A stretch of 30,275 bases of DNA from DAOTUL01 sp034437435 (GCA_964417785.1 CAYQJO010000024.1:1-30275); one strand, 5' to 3'. Numbered from the stretch's first letter, positions 1-8,274 are shown. The notes: generated by a model from the letters alone, not told the origin. A program made the numbers and translations.

Positions 1-45
1 CCGCGCGTAGAGTGGTTCCCTAGTCCGACATGCCGCCGCCTCGGG

Positions 46-1629
46 TCACGCACCGGCTGAGGGCGTCTGACGGTGGGAGCAGAAATGCTGGTAGGTGCGG
101 TCAAAGTACGATGGCACCACCTGTGCCAGTACCTCGGCATCGGGAACTGCTTCGACGGCCATGCCGCGCATATACATGGCGTATTCCGTCGGATATAACC
201 CTGCACCGAGCGCTTCACCGGCCAGCACATACTCAAGATAATCCCCAGACGGGAAATGCCGCCCCCGTACCAGTTGGCCGTCCAGGTCACGCGGCCCTTC
301 ATCCACCAGATTGACGCCGACCAGATCAAAGCGGGTTTTGGCCGCATTCATACCGGACTCGAATGAAGCGATCACCGCACCGCCGTCCTGGACATAAGCG
401 GTCAGCTTGTCTGCAAATTCGCCTTCCACCGGAATCTCGTCAGGCAACACGATCACTTTGTAACCGGAGAGATCACTCTCGGCATCCAGCACATCGAACT
501 GGTGGCCGCCCTCCTCCAACATGCGATTGATCCCCATCAATGATGGATGGGCGCGGATTTCCGACGTAGCGAAGGCTTCCGGTGTCACCACACCGATGTC
601 GGCCAACGGAGTCACATCCACACACCAGGGTTCTTTGGCCTCAATCTCACCATAAACACTGCTGATGAGGTCGTAAACATACGGATCGATTTTTCCGTTT
701 GGCGGGAGTTGATCGCCCACGCTGGATTTTGCGCCAAATGCCAGAAAGCGGAAACACTCAAATTGGAGCGCCGCCGGGTTCTTAAACGAATGGAAGTCGC
801 CCCATGAGGTGTGGAACTTACCGTTCATGCCCAGGCACTCCTTGCCAAGAGTGCGTGCGTAGCGCATCGACAGCGGGAAATGCAGATAGCCCCAGCCACC
901 GCTCGCCAGCGACTCGAGTTCCCAATGACTGTAGGCATCTTTGACAACACGGTGCTGCGGACCGACATGACCCTGGTTGTAGAAAATCGTGCATTCCGTG
1001 TTGGACTGGCGCACAAACGCCGTCAGTTCGCGGCGGAAGTTGTTGATAACGTCAAAACCGAAAGCCCGGCGTGCTTCACCATCAGCGGGGTTCAAACCGG
1101 CTTCCAGCATGGCGCTGCGCGTCCACACCGACGAGTCATCCAACGGTGCCACGATGTCGAAGAAAAAGCCATCCACCTCAAACAGATCGAGCAATTCACG
1201 CACATGAGACTTGAGAAAATCCATATAGGGAGAGTTGACCGCCAGCCGTCCATAGAACCCGGCTTCATATGGCTTCTGCCCATTGACACAGCCGTCGGGC
1301 GTCAGAGTCAGCCATTCGGGATGCTGGCGGGCGATCAGGTGGTCCCATTGGATGGTGGTGTAGATGGGTACACGAATATCACGGGCGTGGCAGGCGTCGA
1401 TCTGCTCTTTGAGCAGGTTGCGTTCCAGATGCCGATGGACACGGTCGGGGTCGGCTTTGGAGTCATAATACAGCCAGCCATGATGGCAGCGGGCAAAACA
1501 CGTCACCGAGTTGACATGGGCCTTCGCCAGCGTATCCGCAAATTCGTCCGGATCGAAGCCTGAACCGATGCCAGTGATGTGTTCGCTGGTGTGGAAATCA
1601 AGATGGATTTGCCGGAAACGTAATTGCAT
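46..1629 (-). CDS. Glycoside-hydrolase-like protein (alpha-amylase/beta-galactosidase-type barrel), C-terminus shortened
   Basis: A 527-residue protein that looks like a (beta/alpha)8-barrel glycosidase joined to a flavodoxin-like domain of the beta-galactosidase trimerisation type. The N-terminal motif SVTCFARCHHGW, the segment IPIYTTIQWDHL-like at about residue 90 (seen as VPIYTTIQWDHL), and VDGFFFDIVAP near residue 155 are typical of uncharacterised enzymes of this group. The second domain starts near residue 345 (PLADIGVVTPEAF). No signal peptide is visible, so it should act in the cytoplasm on imported sugars. It follows the lyxose isomerase gene after 14 bases, so the two are probably co-transcribed. 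From memory, relatives continue for over 100 residues past the conserved FCSHRQTPS segment, but here the frame stops four residues later, 45 bases from the window edge. This suggests truncation, frameshift or sequence error. Family membership is fairly safe; the substrate is unknown. Confidence 0.75.
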   Translation of the reverse strand: MQLRFRQIHLDFHTSEHITGIGSGFDPDEFADTLAKAHVNSVTCFARCHHGWLYYDSKADPDRVHRHLERNLLKEQIDACHARDIRVPIYTTIQWDHLIARQHPEWLTLTPDGCVNGQKPYEAGFYGRLAVNSPYMDFLKSHVRELLDLFEVDGFFFDIVAPLDDSSVWTRSAMLEAGLNPADGEARRAFGFDVINNFRRELTAFVRQSNTECTIFYNQGHVGPQHRVVKDAYSHWELESLASGGWGYLHFPLSMRYARTLGKECLGMNGKFHTSWGDFHSFKNPAALQFECFRFLAFGAKSSVGDQLPPNGKIDPYVYDLISSVYGEIEAKEPWCVDVTPLADIGVVTPEAFATSEIRAHPSLMGINRMLEEGGHQFDVLDAESDLSGYKVIVLPDEIPVEGEFADKLTAYVQDGGAVIASFESGMNAAKTRFDLVGVNLVDEGPRDLDGQLVRGRHFPSGDYLEYVLAGEALGAGLYPTEYAMYMRGMAVEAVPDAEVLAQVVPSYFDRTYQHFCSHRQTPSAGA

Positions 1630-1643
1630 AAATGGACCGTCCT

Positions 1644-2315
1644 TTACGGATACTCATGAACCAGATGATAACGCGCTGGCTCGTCCTCCACAATCTGCGG
1701 GAAACGGACCGACGGTTCCAGGAAGTAATTGTCGTGACGGTCATCACACACGCTGGAAACCTCACTGCTGACGGTCACACCCTCCTCACCCCAGAACTGG
1801 TGAATGGTGCGCGGCGGAATACACACACTCTGGCCCGGCTGCAGGCGAATCTGGCCGCGTGGCGGCAGTTCGACCGTCTCGCCATCTATCTGAATCCGAA
1901 GCGGCAGATCGGATGGTTGGTCGTGCGCATCGGTCGCCTGTAGCTGAACCACCACCACACCGCCGGCCAGGTTGTAGATGTCCTCCATCTTGCTGCGGTG
2001 GAAGTGGGCTGGCGCACGCTGGTACTCCGGGTTGAGCAGGAGTTTCTGTGCGTAGGTCTTGGTGTAGTCTGGATGGTTGGCGCTGCCGTTGCGCAGTGTG
2101 AACAGGGTGCGTCCGATGCGCTCAAAATCCCCACTGCCGAAGTCGGTCACATCCCAACCGAGCATACAATCGCGGATTTCATCCACCTCCGGGCCTTTAC
2201 CATGCCAATCGTCTACCGTCCAGAAAGCAAACGGCGGCAGCGGCACATTGAAGCGTGAAAAAACCGCCATCGCCTCCGCAATGGAGCGGTTAACCAATGA
2301 TCGCGTAAACGACAT
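1644..2315 (-). CDS. D-lyxose ketol-isomerase family cupin protein
   Basis: A 223-residue cupin of the D-lyxose isomerase (DUF1498) type, which interconverts D-lyxose and D-xylulose using a divalent metal; relatives also act on D-mannose. The metal-binding signature PAHFHRSKMEDI (two His and one Glu) and the later TIHQFWGEEG segment (third His) match the family, and the length is usual. The reading frame is open further upstream, but the start at 2315 is chosen because an AGGA sits eight bases before that ATG and the protein then begins at the conserved MSFTRSLVNRSI. The gene is first in a two-gene operon with the glycoside-hydrolase-like gene and is divergent from pncB. It probably feeds a pentose or hexose released by that enzyme into central metabolism, though the physiological sugar cannot be read from the sequence. 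Confidence 0.85.
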   Translation of the reverse strand: MSFTRSLVNRSIAEAMAVFSRFNVPLPPFAFWTVDDWHGKGPEVDEIRDCMLGWDVTDFGSGDFERIGRTLFTLRNGSANHPDYTKTYAQKLLLNPEYQRAPAHFHRSKMEDIYNLAGGVVVVQLQATDAHDQPSDLPLRIQIDGETVELPPRGQIRLQPGQSVCIPPRTIHQFWGEEGVTVSSEVSSVCDDRHDNYFLEPSVRFPQIVEDEPARYHLVHEYP

Positions 2316-2348
2316 ATGATTGTCCTGTTTGTAGATGCGTGGAATCAT

Positions 2349-2354
2349 ATTATA
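2349..2354 (-). promoter_or_regulatory. Putative -10 box for the lyxose isomerase operon
   Basis: On the minus strand this is a perfect TATAAT, 33 bases upstream of the isomerase start codon. No convincing -35 box lies 16-18 bases further upstream, so the call rests on the -10 alone. It lies in the 127-base divergent gap shared with pncB. Confidence 0.4.
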
Positions 2355-2442
2355 GAACGTCCGGAGCAATCATGCCGGTAGTGATAAACAGACCAATCGT
2401 GTTATGCTCATGTCCAAATATATCCAGAATAAGGCAGCAACA

Positions 2443-3975
2443 ATGCACGCGATTGCCGAAGGCATTTTGTTCACAGATTTCTACCAGCTTACGATGGCGC
2501 AGCTTTACTTCCGTTACGGGCTGCATGAGCGCGTTGCCCAGTTCGATCACTTCTTCCGCAGCTATCCCGACTATGGACGGCACAAAGCCGGATACTGCAT
2601 CAATGCAGGTCTGGGATGGCTGCTGGACTGGATGGAAGACGCTCACTTCACCGACCAGGATGTGGACTTCCTGCGCGAACAGACAGGCCGCACTGGTGAG
2701 CGCCTGTTTGACGATAGTTTCCTGGCATGGCTGCGCTCTGATGGGTCGTTCGGGGGACTGACGATCTACGCCATACCGGAAGGCCGTGTGGTCCATCCTG
2801 GTGTGCCGCTCACAACTGTGCAGGGACCGCTGGCGATGGCCCAGATTCTGGAAACGCGCCTGCTCAATATGCTGAATTACCAGACCTTGATCGCCACCAA
2901 AGCAGCCCGTATCCGGCAGGCAGGACGCAACCAGTTGATACTGGAATTCGGCGCACGCCGCGCCCATGATCTAAGTGCCAACGCCGGGGCGCGGGCCGCC
3001 ATGATCGGTGGCGCGGATTTCACGTCCAATGTGGGCATTTCGCAGGTCCTCGGCTATCCGCCAAAAGGCACTCACGCTCACAGCATGGTCCAGTTGTTCA
3101 TGGCGCTGGGCGAGGGCGAACTGGAAGCCTTTCGCGCTTATGCCGATGTTTACCCGGATGACTGCCTGCTGCTGGTGGATACAGTCAATACCCTGGAAAG
3201 CGGCGTCCCTAACGCGATCAAAGTTTTTGAGGAACTACGGCGTAAAGGACATGAACCAATCGGCATTCGCCTGGACTCCGGTGATCTGGCTTACCTCAGC
3301 ATCCAGGCAGCCAAAATGTTGAACGACGCCGGTTTCCCAGACACCTCGATTGTCCTGTCCAACCAGATCGATGAACTGGTGTTGTGGCAGATCACCACCC
3401 AGATACAGGAAGAAGCCCCCCGCAGCGGCCTGGACCCGGACGCCCTCATCAAACGACTGGTCTATGGTGTCGGCACGCGCCTGATTACCTCCGGCGGCGA
3501 TGCGGCGATGGATGGCGTCTATAAGCTGGTAGCGGTTCAAGAAAATGGTGATTGGCAGCCGGCCATCAAGCTGTCGGAGTCGATCAGCAAGATTCCCAAT
3601 CCGGGCTACAAACACATCTGGCGGCTCTACGATACACAAGACCATGCCATCGCCGATCTGCTGGGGGTCAACGGCGAAGACCCGACCCAGGCGGACACCC
3701 TGACCCTACATCATCCCAGCGAACCATCGAAGTATCGCACGCTGAATCAGGCAGACATCAGCCAGTTTGAACCGCTTCAGGTCGATGCATTAGTGGATGG
3801 TAAGCGGGTCTATGTACCCCATTCCATTGAGGACATGCGTAAACAACGGGAGAACGATCTGGAACGGCTGGATTCCGGTGTACGTCGGATCATCAATCCG
3901 CATGTATACCATGTGTCATTGACGGAAAAGCTGTGGGAACTGAAACAGCAACTGGTCCACGACTTCCGAGAATAA
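2443..3975 (+). CDS. pncB: Nicotinate phosphoribosyltransferase
   Basis: This 510-residue enzyme joins nicotinate to PRPP with ATP use, giving nicotinate mononucleotide for NAD salvage (Preiss-Handler pathway). The start LFTDFYQLTMAQ, the central LEFGARRAHD, the GTHAHSMVQLF loop with its conserved histidines, the LLVDTVNTLESG strand and GIRLDSGDLAYLS are hallmark segments of the type II phosphoribosyltransferase fold, and GVGTRLITSGGDAAMDGVYKL completes the C-terminal part of the site. An ATG also exists at 2404 without a ribosome-binding site. The ATG at 2443 has AAGG eight bases upstream and begins just before the conserved TDFYQLTM, so it is preferred, but the upstream start is not excluded. 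It is followed at 58 bases by a CRP-like regulator on the same strand. Confidence 0.93.
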   Translation: MHAIAEGILFTDFYQLTMAQLYFRYGLHERVAQFDHFFRSYPDYGRHKAGYCINAGLGWLLDWMEDAHFTDQDVDFLREQTGRTGERLFDDSFLAWLRSDGSFGGLTIYAIPEGRVVHPGVPLTTVQGPLAMAQILETRLLNMLNYQTLIATKAARIRQAGRNQLILEFGARRAHDLSANAGARAAMIGGADFTSNVGISQVLGYPPKGTHAHSMVQLFMALGEGELEAFRAYADVYPDDCLLLVDTVNTLESGVPNAIKVFEELRRKGHEPIGIRLDSGDLAYLSIQAAKMLNDAGFPDTSIVLSNQIDELVLWQITTQIQEEAPRSGLDPDALIKRLVYGVGTRLITSGGDAAMDGVYKLVAVQENGDWQPAIKLSESISKIPNPGYKHIWRLYDTQDHAIADLLGVNGEDPTQADTLTLHHPSEPSKYRTLNQADISQFEPLQVDALVDGKRVYVPHSIEDMRKQRENDLERLDSGVRRIINPHVYHVSLTEKLWELKQQLVHDFRE

Positions 3976-3995
3976 TCAGCAAATACTCATTTCTA

Positions 3996-4007
3996 CATCA
4001 TATGATG
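3996..4007. promoter_or_regulatory. 12-bp perfect palindrome upstream of the CRP-like gene
   Basis: CATCATATGATG is a perfect inverted repeat 26 bases before the start codon of the cyclic-nucleotide-binding-domain regulator. An outer CTCAT at 3986-3990 can pair with ATGAG at 4005-4009 as an alternative. Its place between the pncB stop and the regulator start would suit an autoregulatory operator, but no second copy was noticed elsewhere in the window. Confidence 0.35.
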
Positions 4008-4033
4008 AGGGCAAATAGTGTTTGGAGTATAAA

Positions 4034-4678
4034 ATGTCTGTAGAGCTTTCACGTCTGAAAAATCCGCTTATTTTCCGTGATTTGCCCGATCATGTGCTGC
4101 AAAGTATGGCGGAGCATTTTTTCGTAATCGAGTTGGCTGCCGGTGAGACCCTGTTCAACCAGGGTGATCCGGGCGATTCTTTCTTCATCCTGGAAGACGG
4201 ACAAATTCACGTCCAACGCACCTATCCCGATGGCGAACATGTCGTGCTGGCGACCGAAGGCCCCTATTATGTCGTCGGTGAGCTTTCCATGCTCGCAAAC
4301 GAACCGCGCACCGGAAGTGTCGTCACTGTCGGAGACAGTACCTTTGTCGGCATCAAACGGGAGGACTTTGTCGCTGTATGTGACCAGCACCCGGAAATTG
4401 CTATGCAGGTTCTCAAGCATATGAGTACGCGCCTGTATGGTATGAACCTTCAGGTACGCGAACACGCGCTGACACACGCAGATGCACGAGTGGCAACTGT
4501 GTTGTTACTCAACCAGAGTGACGATCTACCGTACAGCCGAATCGCACGAGCCGCGGCCACAGATACGGATATTGTCGAGCATCTGGTCGCAGAATGGGTC
4601 GATAAGCAATATATCACTCACACCGGCCAGACATATGCAGTCAAAGACCTCGAAGCCTTAAAACAGATCGCTGGTTAA
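4034..4678 (+). CDS. CRP/FNR-like cyclic-nucleotide-binding-domain protein
   Basis: A 214-residue protein whose first ~125 residues form a cyclic-nucleotide-binding beta-roll: AAGETLFNQGDPGDSFFILEDG is followed by the phosphate-binding-cassette-like GELSMLANEPRTGSV, which keeps the Glu and Arg that contact the nucleotide. A long helix follows (PEIAMQVLKHMSTRLYGMN). The last ~75 residues sit where CRP proteins hold a winged helix-turn-helix. That part (SRIARAAATDTDIVEHLVAEW) is divergent, lacks an obvious recognition helix and may be a degenerate DNA-binding or other output domain. The ATG at 4034 is chosen because GGAG lies six bases upstream; an in-frame TTG at 4022 is less likely. The stop overlaps by four bases the tail of the convergent dehydratase gene. 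The regulated genes and ligand are unknown. Confidence 0.8.
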   Translation: MSVELSRLKNPLIFRDLPDHVLQSMAEHFFVIELAAGETLFNQGDPGDSFFILEDGQIHVQRTYPDGEHVVLATEGPYYVVGELSMLANEPRTGSVVTVGDSTFVGIKREDFVAVCDQHPEIAMQVLKHMSTRLYGMNLQVREHALTHADARVATVLLLNQSDDLPYSRIARAAATDTDIVEHLVAEWVDKQYITHTGQTYAVKDLEALKQIAG

Positions 4679-5832
4679 GATTGTTTGCGCCGGTGCCAGT
4701 CGTCAGCAAACAGATTGAAATGCGTTTCCTGGCGAGGATGTGCCGCGATCACATCTTCGTCCAATTCCACGCCGAGTCCCGGCCCATCCATCAGCGCAAA
4801 ATACCCATCTATGACCTTTGGTACACCGGGCGCGGCGTCTTTCACATACTGGTCCGCGAAATCGTTAAAATGCTCCTGAATCTTGAAGTTGTGCGTGCAG
4901 GCCGCCAGATGCAGTGATACCGCCGTAGAGACCGGACCACCGACATTGTGCGGCGCAACCAGAATATAATGCGATTCTGCTGTCGCCGCCAGCTTTTTCG
5001 TGTTCAGGATACCGCCAAAATGTGTCGGGTCGGGTTGGATAACATCGGCAGCTTGCAGATCGAATAGCTCCCGGTATTCATACGGCGTGTGCAGACGTTC
5101 ACCCGTCGCCACCGTCGCCCCCAGCGGCAGCACCGCCTCACGCACATCACGCAAAGCCCGTAAGTTTTCCGGCGGCACCGGCTCCTCAAACCACTCTGGC
5201 CGGAACGGTGCCAGTTCGCGGATCATCTGGACGGCTGTCACCGGGTTGAAACGACCGTGCATCTCGATGAGAATCTCCACATCCGGACCGACCGCATCAC
5301 GTACCGCTTCCACCAGCGAAACGACATGGTTCTTCTCCTGCCGGTCGAGTTCGTAGAATCCGGCACCGAAGGGATCAAATTTGAGCGCTCGATAACCCTT
5401 TTCCAGCACCCGTTTGGCTGCCGCATGAAACTCCTCCGGCGTCCGTTCGACTGTGTACCAGCCGTTGGCATACGCTTTGATCCTGTCGCGCACCGCCCCA
5501 CCGAGCAGCCGGTAAACGGGTTGATCCAATGCCTTACCCACGATGTCCCAACAGGCGACCTCAATGAGCGCCATGCCGGTCATGACAATCTCACCGGCAC
5601 GGCCAAAGTCCTCGCGGAACATGCGATGGGTCAGCCGTTCGATCTCAAATGGATCGCTGCCCAGGACATAGCGCGGTACGGTTTCCTCAAGATAGCCAAG
5701 TAATGTGTCGGTACGGTTCAGCGGACGGGCTTCGCCCACGCCGATCAGCCCTTCGTCGGTCTCGACTTTAACGAAAACCAGTTCGCGCCAGGGTGTCCCC
5801 AGAACCAGTGGTGTGACCTTTGTGATTTTCAT
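4675..5832 (-). CDS. Enolase-superfamily sugar-acid dehydratase (mandelate racemase/galactonate dehydratase-like)
   Basis: A 385-residue member of the mandelate racemase/muconate-lactonising branch of the enolase superfamily. Residues 1-120 form the capping domain (KVETDEGLIGVGEARP). The barrel then shows IEMHGRF (first metal ligand as Glu, plus the galactonate-dehydratase-like His two residues on), WFEEPVPPEN (second metal ligand), VATGERL (third ligand) and VAPHNVGGPVSTA (general-base His), all in family order. It starts within the stop of the upstream U32-like gene (ATGA overlap) and is the last of four genes with DgoK and a KDPGal aldolase. A role making 2-keto-3-deoxygalactonate from galactonate or a related acid therefore fits. 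The exact substrate, for example galactonate, fuconate or an anhydrogalactonate, cannot be fixed from motifs. Confidence 0.85.
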   Translation of the reverse strand: MKITKVTPLVLGTPWRELVFVKVETDEGLIGVGEARPLNRTDTLLGYLEETVPRYVLGSDPFEIERLTHRMFREDFGRAGEIVMTGMALIEVACWDIVGKALDQPVYRLLGGAVRDRIKAYANGWYTVERTPEEFHAAAKRVLEKGYRALKFDPFGAGFYELDRQEKNHVVSLVEAVRDAVGPDVEILIEMHGRFNPVTAVQMIRELAPFRPEWFEEPVPPENLRALRDVREAVLPLGATVATGERLHTPYEYRELFDLQAADVIQPDPTHFGGILNTKKLAATAESHYILVAPHNVGGPVSTAVSLHLAACTHNFKIQEHFNDFADQYVKDAAPGVPKVIDGYFALMDGPGLGVELDEDVIAAHPRQETHFNLFADDWHRRKQS

Positions 5833-6755
5833 CGGACAGGCACTCCCAGATCATCCGCACCGTTGGACGACGTGATCGCATCGGGCATATAGCGTTGGAT
5901 CAGGCCATAGACCAGCGCAGCCCGATGCACACGTTCTCGTGCCAGTTTGACGGCGAAGTCTTCAATATGCAGGCCGCTGGGGTAGATGTTGGCGGCGTTG
6001 CGCACCCCAAGTTTGACGTAAACTGGTGCAGCGATGCGGATCAACTCCGGCACCTCGTAATGGCGGATAAAGCCGCCGAAATTATCTGGCACCTCGACGT
6101 ATATGTCCAGCGGGATCGAAATCACCTGCCGGATAGTGGCGATCTGCGGCAGCGACAAATCCGTCGGGATGTTGTAGGTTCCCGCGCCAAGCTGTTCCAT
6201 CCAGCGAATGGCGATGGGATTGGCGGCTCCCATCTGCACCGAAACCTTGACGACGAATTCAGCGGGTAGATCACCGCGCTTCTTCATCTCGTTGACCAGC
6301 CACAACTGGCCCTCATCGGCCACCAACACCGACCGGATGCCCAGGGCGGAAGCTCGCAGCACATCTTCGGTCGCGTAGACGATTTGATCCATGCCGCGTA
6401 GCCGGGCCGCCAGATTTTTGCCGCTGCTGGCGACCACCTGTGGGCTGACATCCCAACCGGCACGCGGACCGACAAACAAACTGACCTCAATCCCGGCTTC
6501 GCTGCCCAACCGTACCATCTCGCGGATTTCATCGTCGGTCAGCATCATGATGCCGCTGCCCTGGGATACGCGCAGCACCGGCACCTCCAGACGCTGCGCT
6601 TCTTCCAGCACCGCCGCCAGCGCTTTCGGTCCCTCCACACTGGGAATCTCGATCCGGTACTGCGCACCGTCGGGAAAACGTTTTTCCGAGTCCGGCAGGC
6701 TGTAATCATCACCGGGCGGCAAACCCAATGCTTTCAGAATCTCTCGTGTCTGCAT
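5829..6755 (-). CDS. U32-peptidase-like TIM-barrel protein of unknown function
   Basis: A 308-residue protein I can only place as a TIM-barrel protein resembling those labelled peptidase U32 family. Recognisable stretches are KRFPDGAQYRIEIPSVEGP (20-40), VLRVSQGSGIMML, the loop SLFVGPRAGWD, and IYVEVPDNFGGFIRHYEVPE followed by YVKLGVRNAANIYPSG, which look like active-site loops at the ends of barrel strands. No signal peptide or membrane segment is seen. Its start overlaps the aldolase stop by one base (TAATG) and its stop overlaps the dehydratase start (ATGA), so it is locked into the galactonate operon. It is therefore more likely a sugar-acid enzyme such as an epimerase, lactonase or aldolase-like step, or an accessory factor, than a protease. 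Function is unresolved. Confidence 0.8.
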   Translation of the reverse strand: MQTREILKALGLPPGDDYSLPDSEKRFPDGAQYRIEIPSVEGPKALAAVLEEAQRLEVPVLRVSQGSGIMMLTDDEIREMVRLGSEAGIEVSLFVGPRAGWDVSPQVVASSGKNLAARLRGMDQIVYATEDVLRASALGIRSVLVADEGQLWLVNEMKKRGDLPAEFVVKVSVQMGAANPIAIRWMEQLGAGTYNIPTDLSLPQIATIRQVISIPLDIYVEVPDNFGGFIRHYEVPELIRIAAPVYVKLGVRNAANIYPSGLHIEDFAVKLARERVHRAALVYGLIQRYMPDAITSSNGADDLGVPVR

Positions 6756-7369
6756 TATTTCACCCTTTCAACAATCTCGACCATTTCCCATGCCAGAGCT
6801 GCGACACCATCCTGGCCCGTCGCTTTGATGACGCTCCCAACTCCGACACCGACCGCGCCCGCCGCCAGATAATCGGCCAGATTGGCGCTGTTGACCCCAC
6901 CGACGGCGATCAACCGTAAGTACGGATAAGGACTCAGCAGCGCCTTGAAATATGCTGGACCAAACGCGGACGCAGGAAAAACCTTGATAAACGCACTGCC
7001 CATCTCATGCGCCCAGGCAATTTCAGTCGGTGTCAACGCACCACAGATCACCGGCAGTTCATGAGCATTGGCGTATTCGACCACCTGCGGTACCACATGC
7101 GGCGTGACAAAATAAGTCGCTCCGGCAGCGTGAGCATCCTGGGCGGCCTTGAGCGTCGTCACGGTACCGGCACCCAGATGAATCTCGTCTGGCAGGGTCT
7201 TCCGCAGACCGTTGATCTTCCGCGCCGCATCATCATCGGTGAACGACACTTCGATCAACCGGAAGCCACCAGCCACCAGACCGGCGCAGACCTCGGCAAT
7301 CCGGCTGGCGTCTACGCCACGCAAAATCGCCACCAACCGGTGTTGTAACATGGCCTCTTCAAAACTCAT
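6755..7369 (-). CDS. dgoA: 2-dehydro-3-deoxy-6-phosphogalactonate/gluconate aldolase (KDPGal/KDPG aldolase)
   Basis: A 204-residue class I aldolase of the Eda/DgoA family that splits 2-keto-3-deoxy-6-phosphosugar acids to pyruvate and glyceraldehyde-3-phosphate. Conserved parts are VAILRG (Arg17), the catalytic Glu40 in FRLIEVSF, GAGTV (67-70), FVTPHVVPQVV and the Schiff-base Lys129 in SAFIKVFPAS; GGVNSANLADYLAAGAVGVGVGS forms the phosphate site. Length is usual. Its start overlaps the dgoK stop by four bases (ATGA), so it is translationally coupled to the kinase that makes its substrate. The galactonate assignment (DgoA rather than Eda) rests on that linkage; the sequence alone does not separate the two. 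Confidence 0.9.
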   Translation of the reverse strand: MSFEEAMLQHRLVAILRGVDASRIAEVCAGLVAGGFRLIEVSFTDDDAARKINGLRKTLPDEIHLGAGTVTTLKAAQDAHAAGATYFVTPHVVPQVVEYANAHELPVICGALTPTEIAWAHEMGSAFIKVFPASAFGPAYFKALLSPYPYLRLIAVGGVNSANLADYLAAGAVGVGVGSVIKATGQDGVAALAWEMVEIVERVK

Positions 7370-8274
7370 GATTTCCCTCTCAAGAATAATTCAACTGCAC
7401 CATTAACAGTCGCTTTGTCGGCTGCGTCGGGATCAACGAGGACGCTCGACGGGAGATAATCGCGCAGCAATTGGCAGAACAAGGGTTGGCCGTACAAAAC
7501 AAACTGCTGGTCCAGATCGCCCAGCATGGCAATGTCCTGGCTGACCAGCACACCCATGAAGAAGCTGGTCAACTGCGACGGTGTATAATCCGCGTTGAGT
7601 TGACCGGCACGGATCACAAACAAGGCACGGGCAAACCCCTGTTGTAAGCCCTGTGCGACTCCGGCCCGCCAAAGATCATCGTCCAGGTCAAAATCGTTGA
7701 GATCGTCCAGGCTATCGCCGATGAGGGTGTGGTCGCGAACTGCTGAAAGCAGTTCGCCCGTAAGTGCAGTGCGTGAACCGAGAAAGATACCATCCACATT
7801 CATCTGGATCAGTTTGTGATGTGATCCACACGAGACAAATGTCGCGGGTCCGTGCAAATCCAATGCCGACCGCAGTCCCACACACTGCACCTCCTCCCCG
7901 CGCAGCACATCCAGGTCGGCCAGAGCGCCCAGGGTCTTGATTCCGGGGATGAAGTAGAATGGCAGTTGGCTGATCTCCGGGAAGTCCTGGCGCACAATCG
8001 CCCTTGCCAGATCGGGTATATTCACTGGTGCAGTCACATGTGGCACCTCGAACAGTCCGACATTCGACGTAATCATACCGGAGCAGATCACCGCTTCGAC
8101 ATCGGCATCCACTGCCGCAATCATGCGTTTGAGCGCCGCTTTGAGCGCATCGCTGCTGCCATCGCGGGCGGTGTCGCGTGCGCCAACCGGCTCCATCCAG
8201 GATTGCAGCACCGCGCCCTCGTGCCACAATCTCACCCGTGTGTTGGTTGTACCCGAATCAACCACCAGATACAT
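7366..8274 (-). CDS. dgoK: 2-dehydro-3-deoxygalactonokinase
   Basis: A 302-residue ASKHA-fold sugar kinase that phosphorylates 2-keto-3-deoxygalactonate at C6 in the De Ley-Doudoroff pathway. The N-terminal phosphate loop VDSGTTNTRVRLW, VLRGEEVQCVGLRSA near residue 125, the LTGELLSAVRDHTLIG segment and the C-terminal TVNGAVEL correspond to positions I recall from Escherichia coli DgoK. Length matches. It is the first gene of the operon, with GGGGA about six bases before the ATG. The 92-base gap to the divergent SDR gene should contain promoters for both directions. Residues SHHK replace the THCK seen in E. coli around the active site, a modest variation. Confidence 0.9.
   Translation of the reverse strand: MYLVVDSGTTNTRVRLWHEGAVLQSWMEPVGARDTARDGSSDALKAALKRMIAAVDADVEAVICSGMITSNVGLFEVPHVTAPVNIPDLARAIVRQDFPEISQLPFYFIPGIKTLGALADLDVLRGEEVQCVGLRSALDLHGPATFVSCGSHHKLIQMNVDGIFLGSRTALTGELLSAVRDHTLIGDSLDDLNDFDLDDDLWRAGVAQGLQQGFARALFVIRAGQLNADYTPSQLTSFFMGVLVSQDIAMLGDLDQQFVLYGQPLFCQLLRDYLPSSVLVDPDAADKATVNGAVELFLRGKS

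Noticed and set aside
811..1563. 250-codon plus-strand frame opposite the glycoside-hydrolase-like gene
   Set aside because: Opposes a gene with clear family motifs; no ribosome-binding site or domain.
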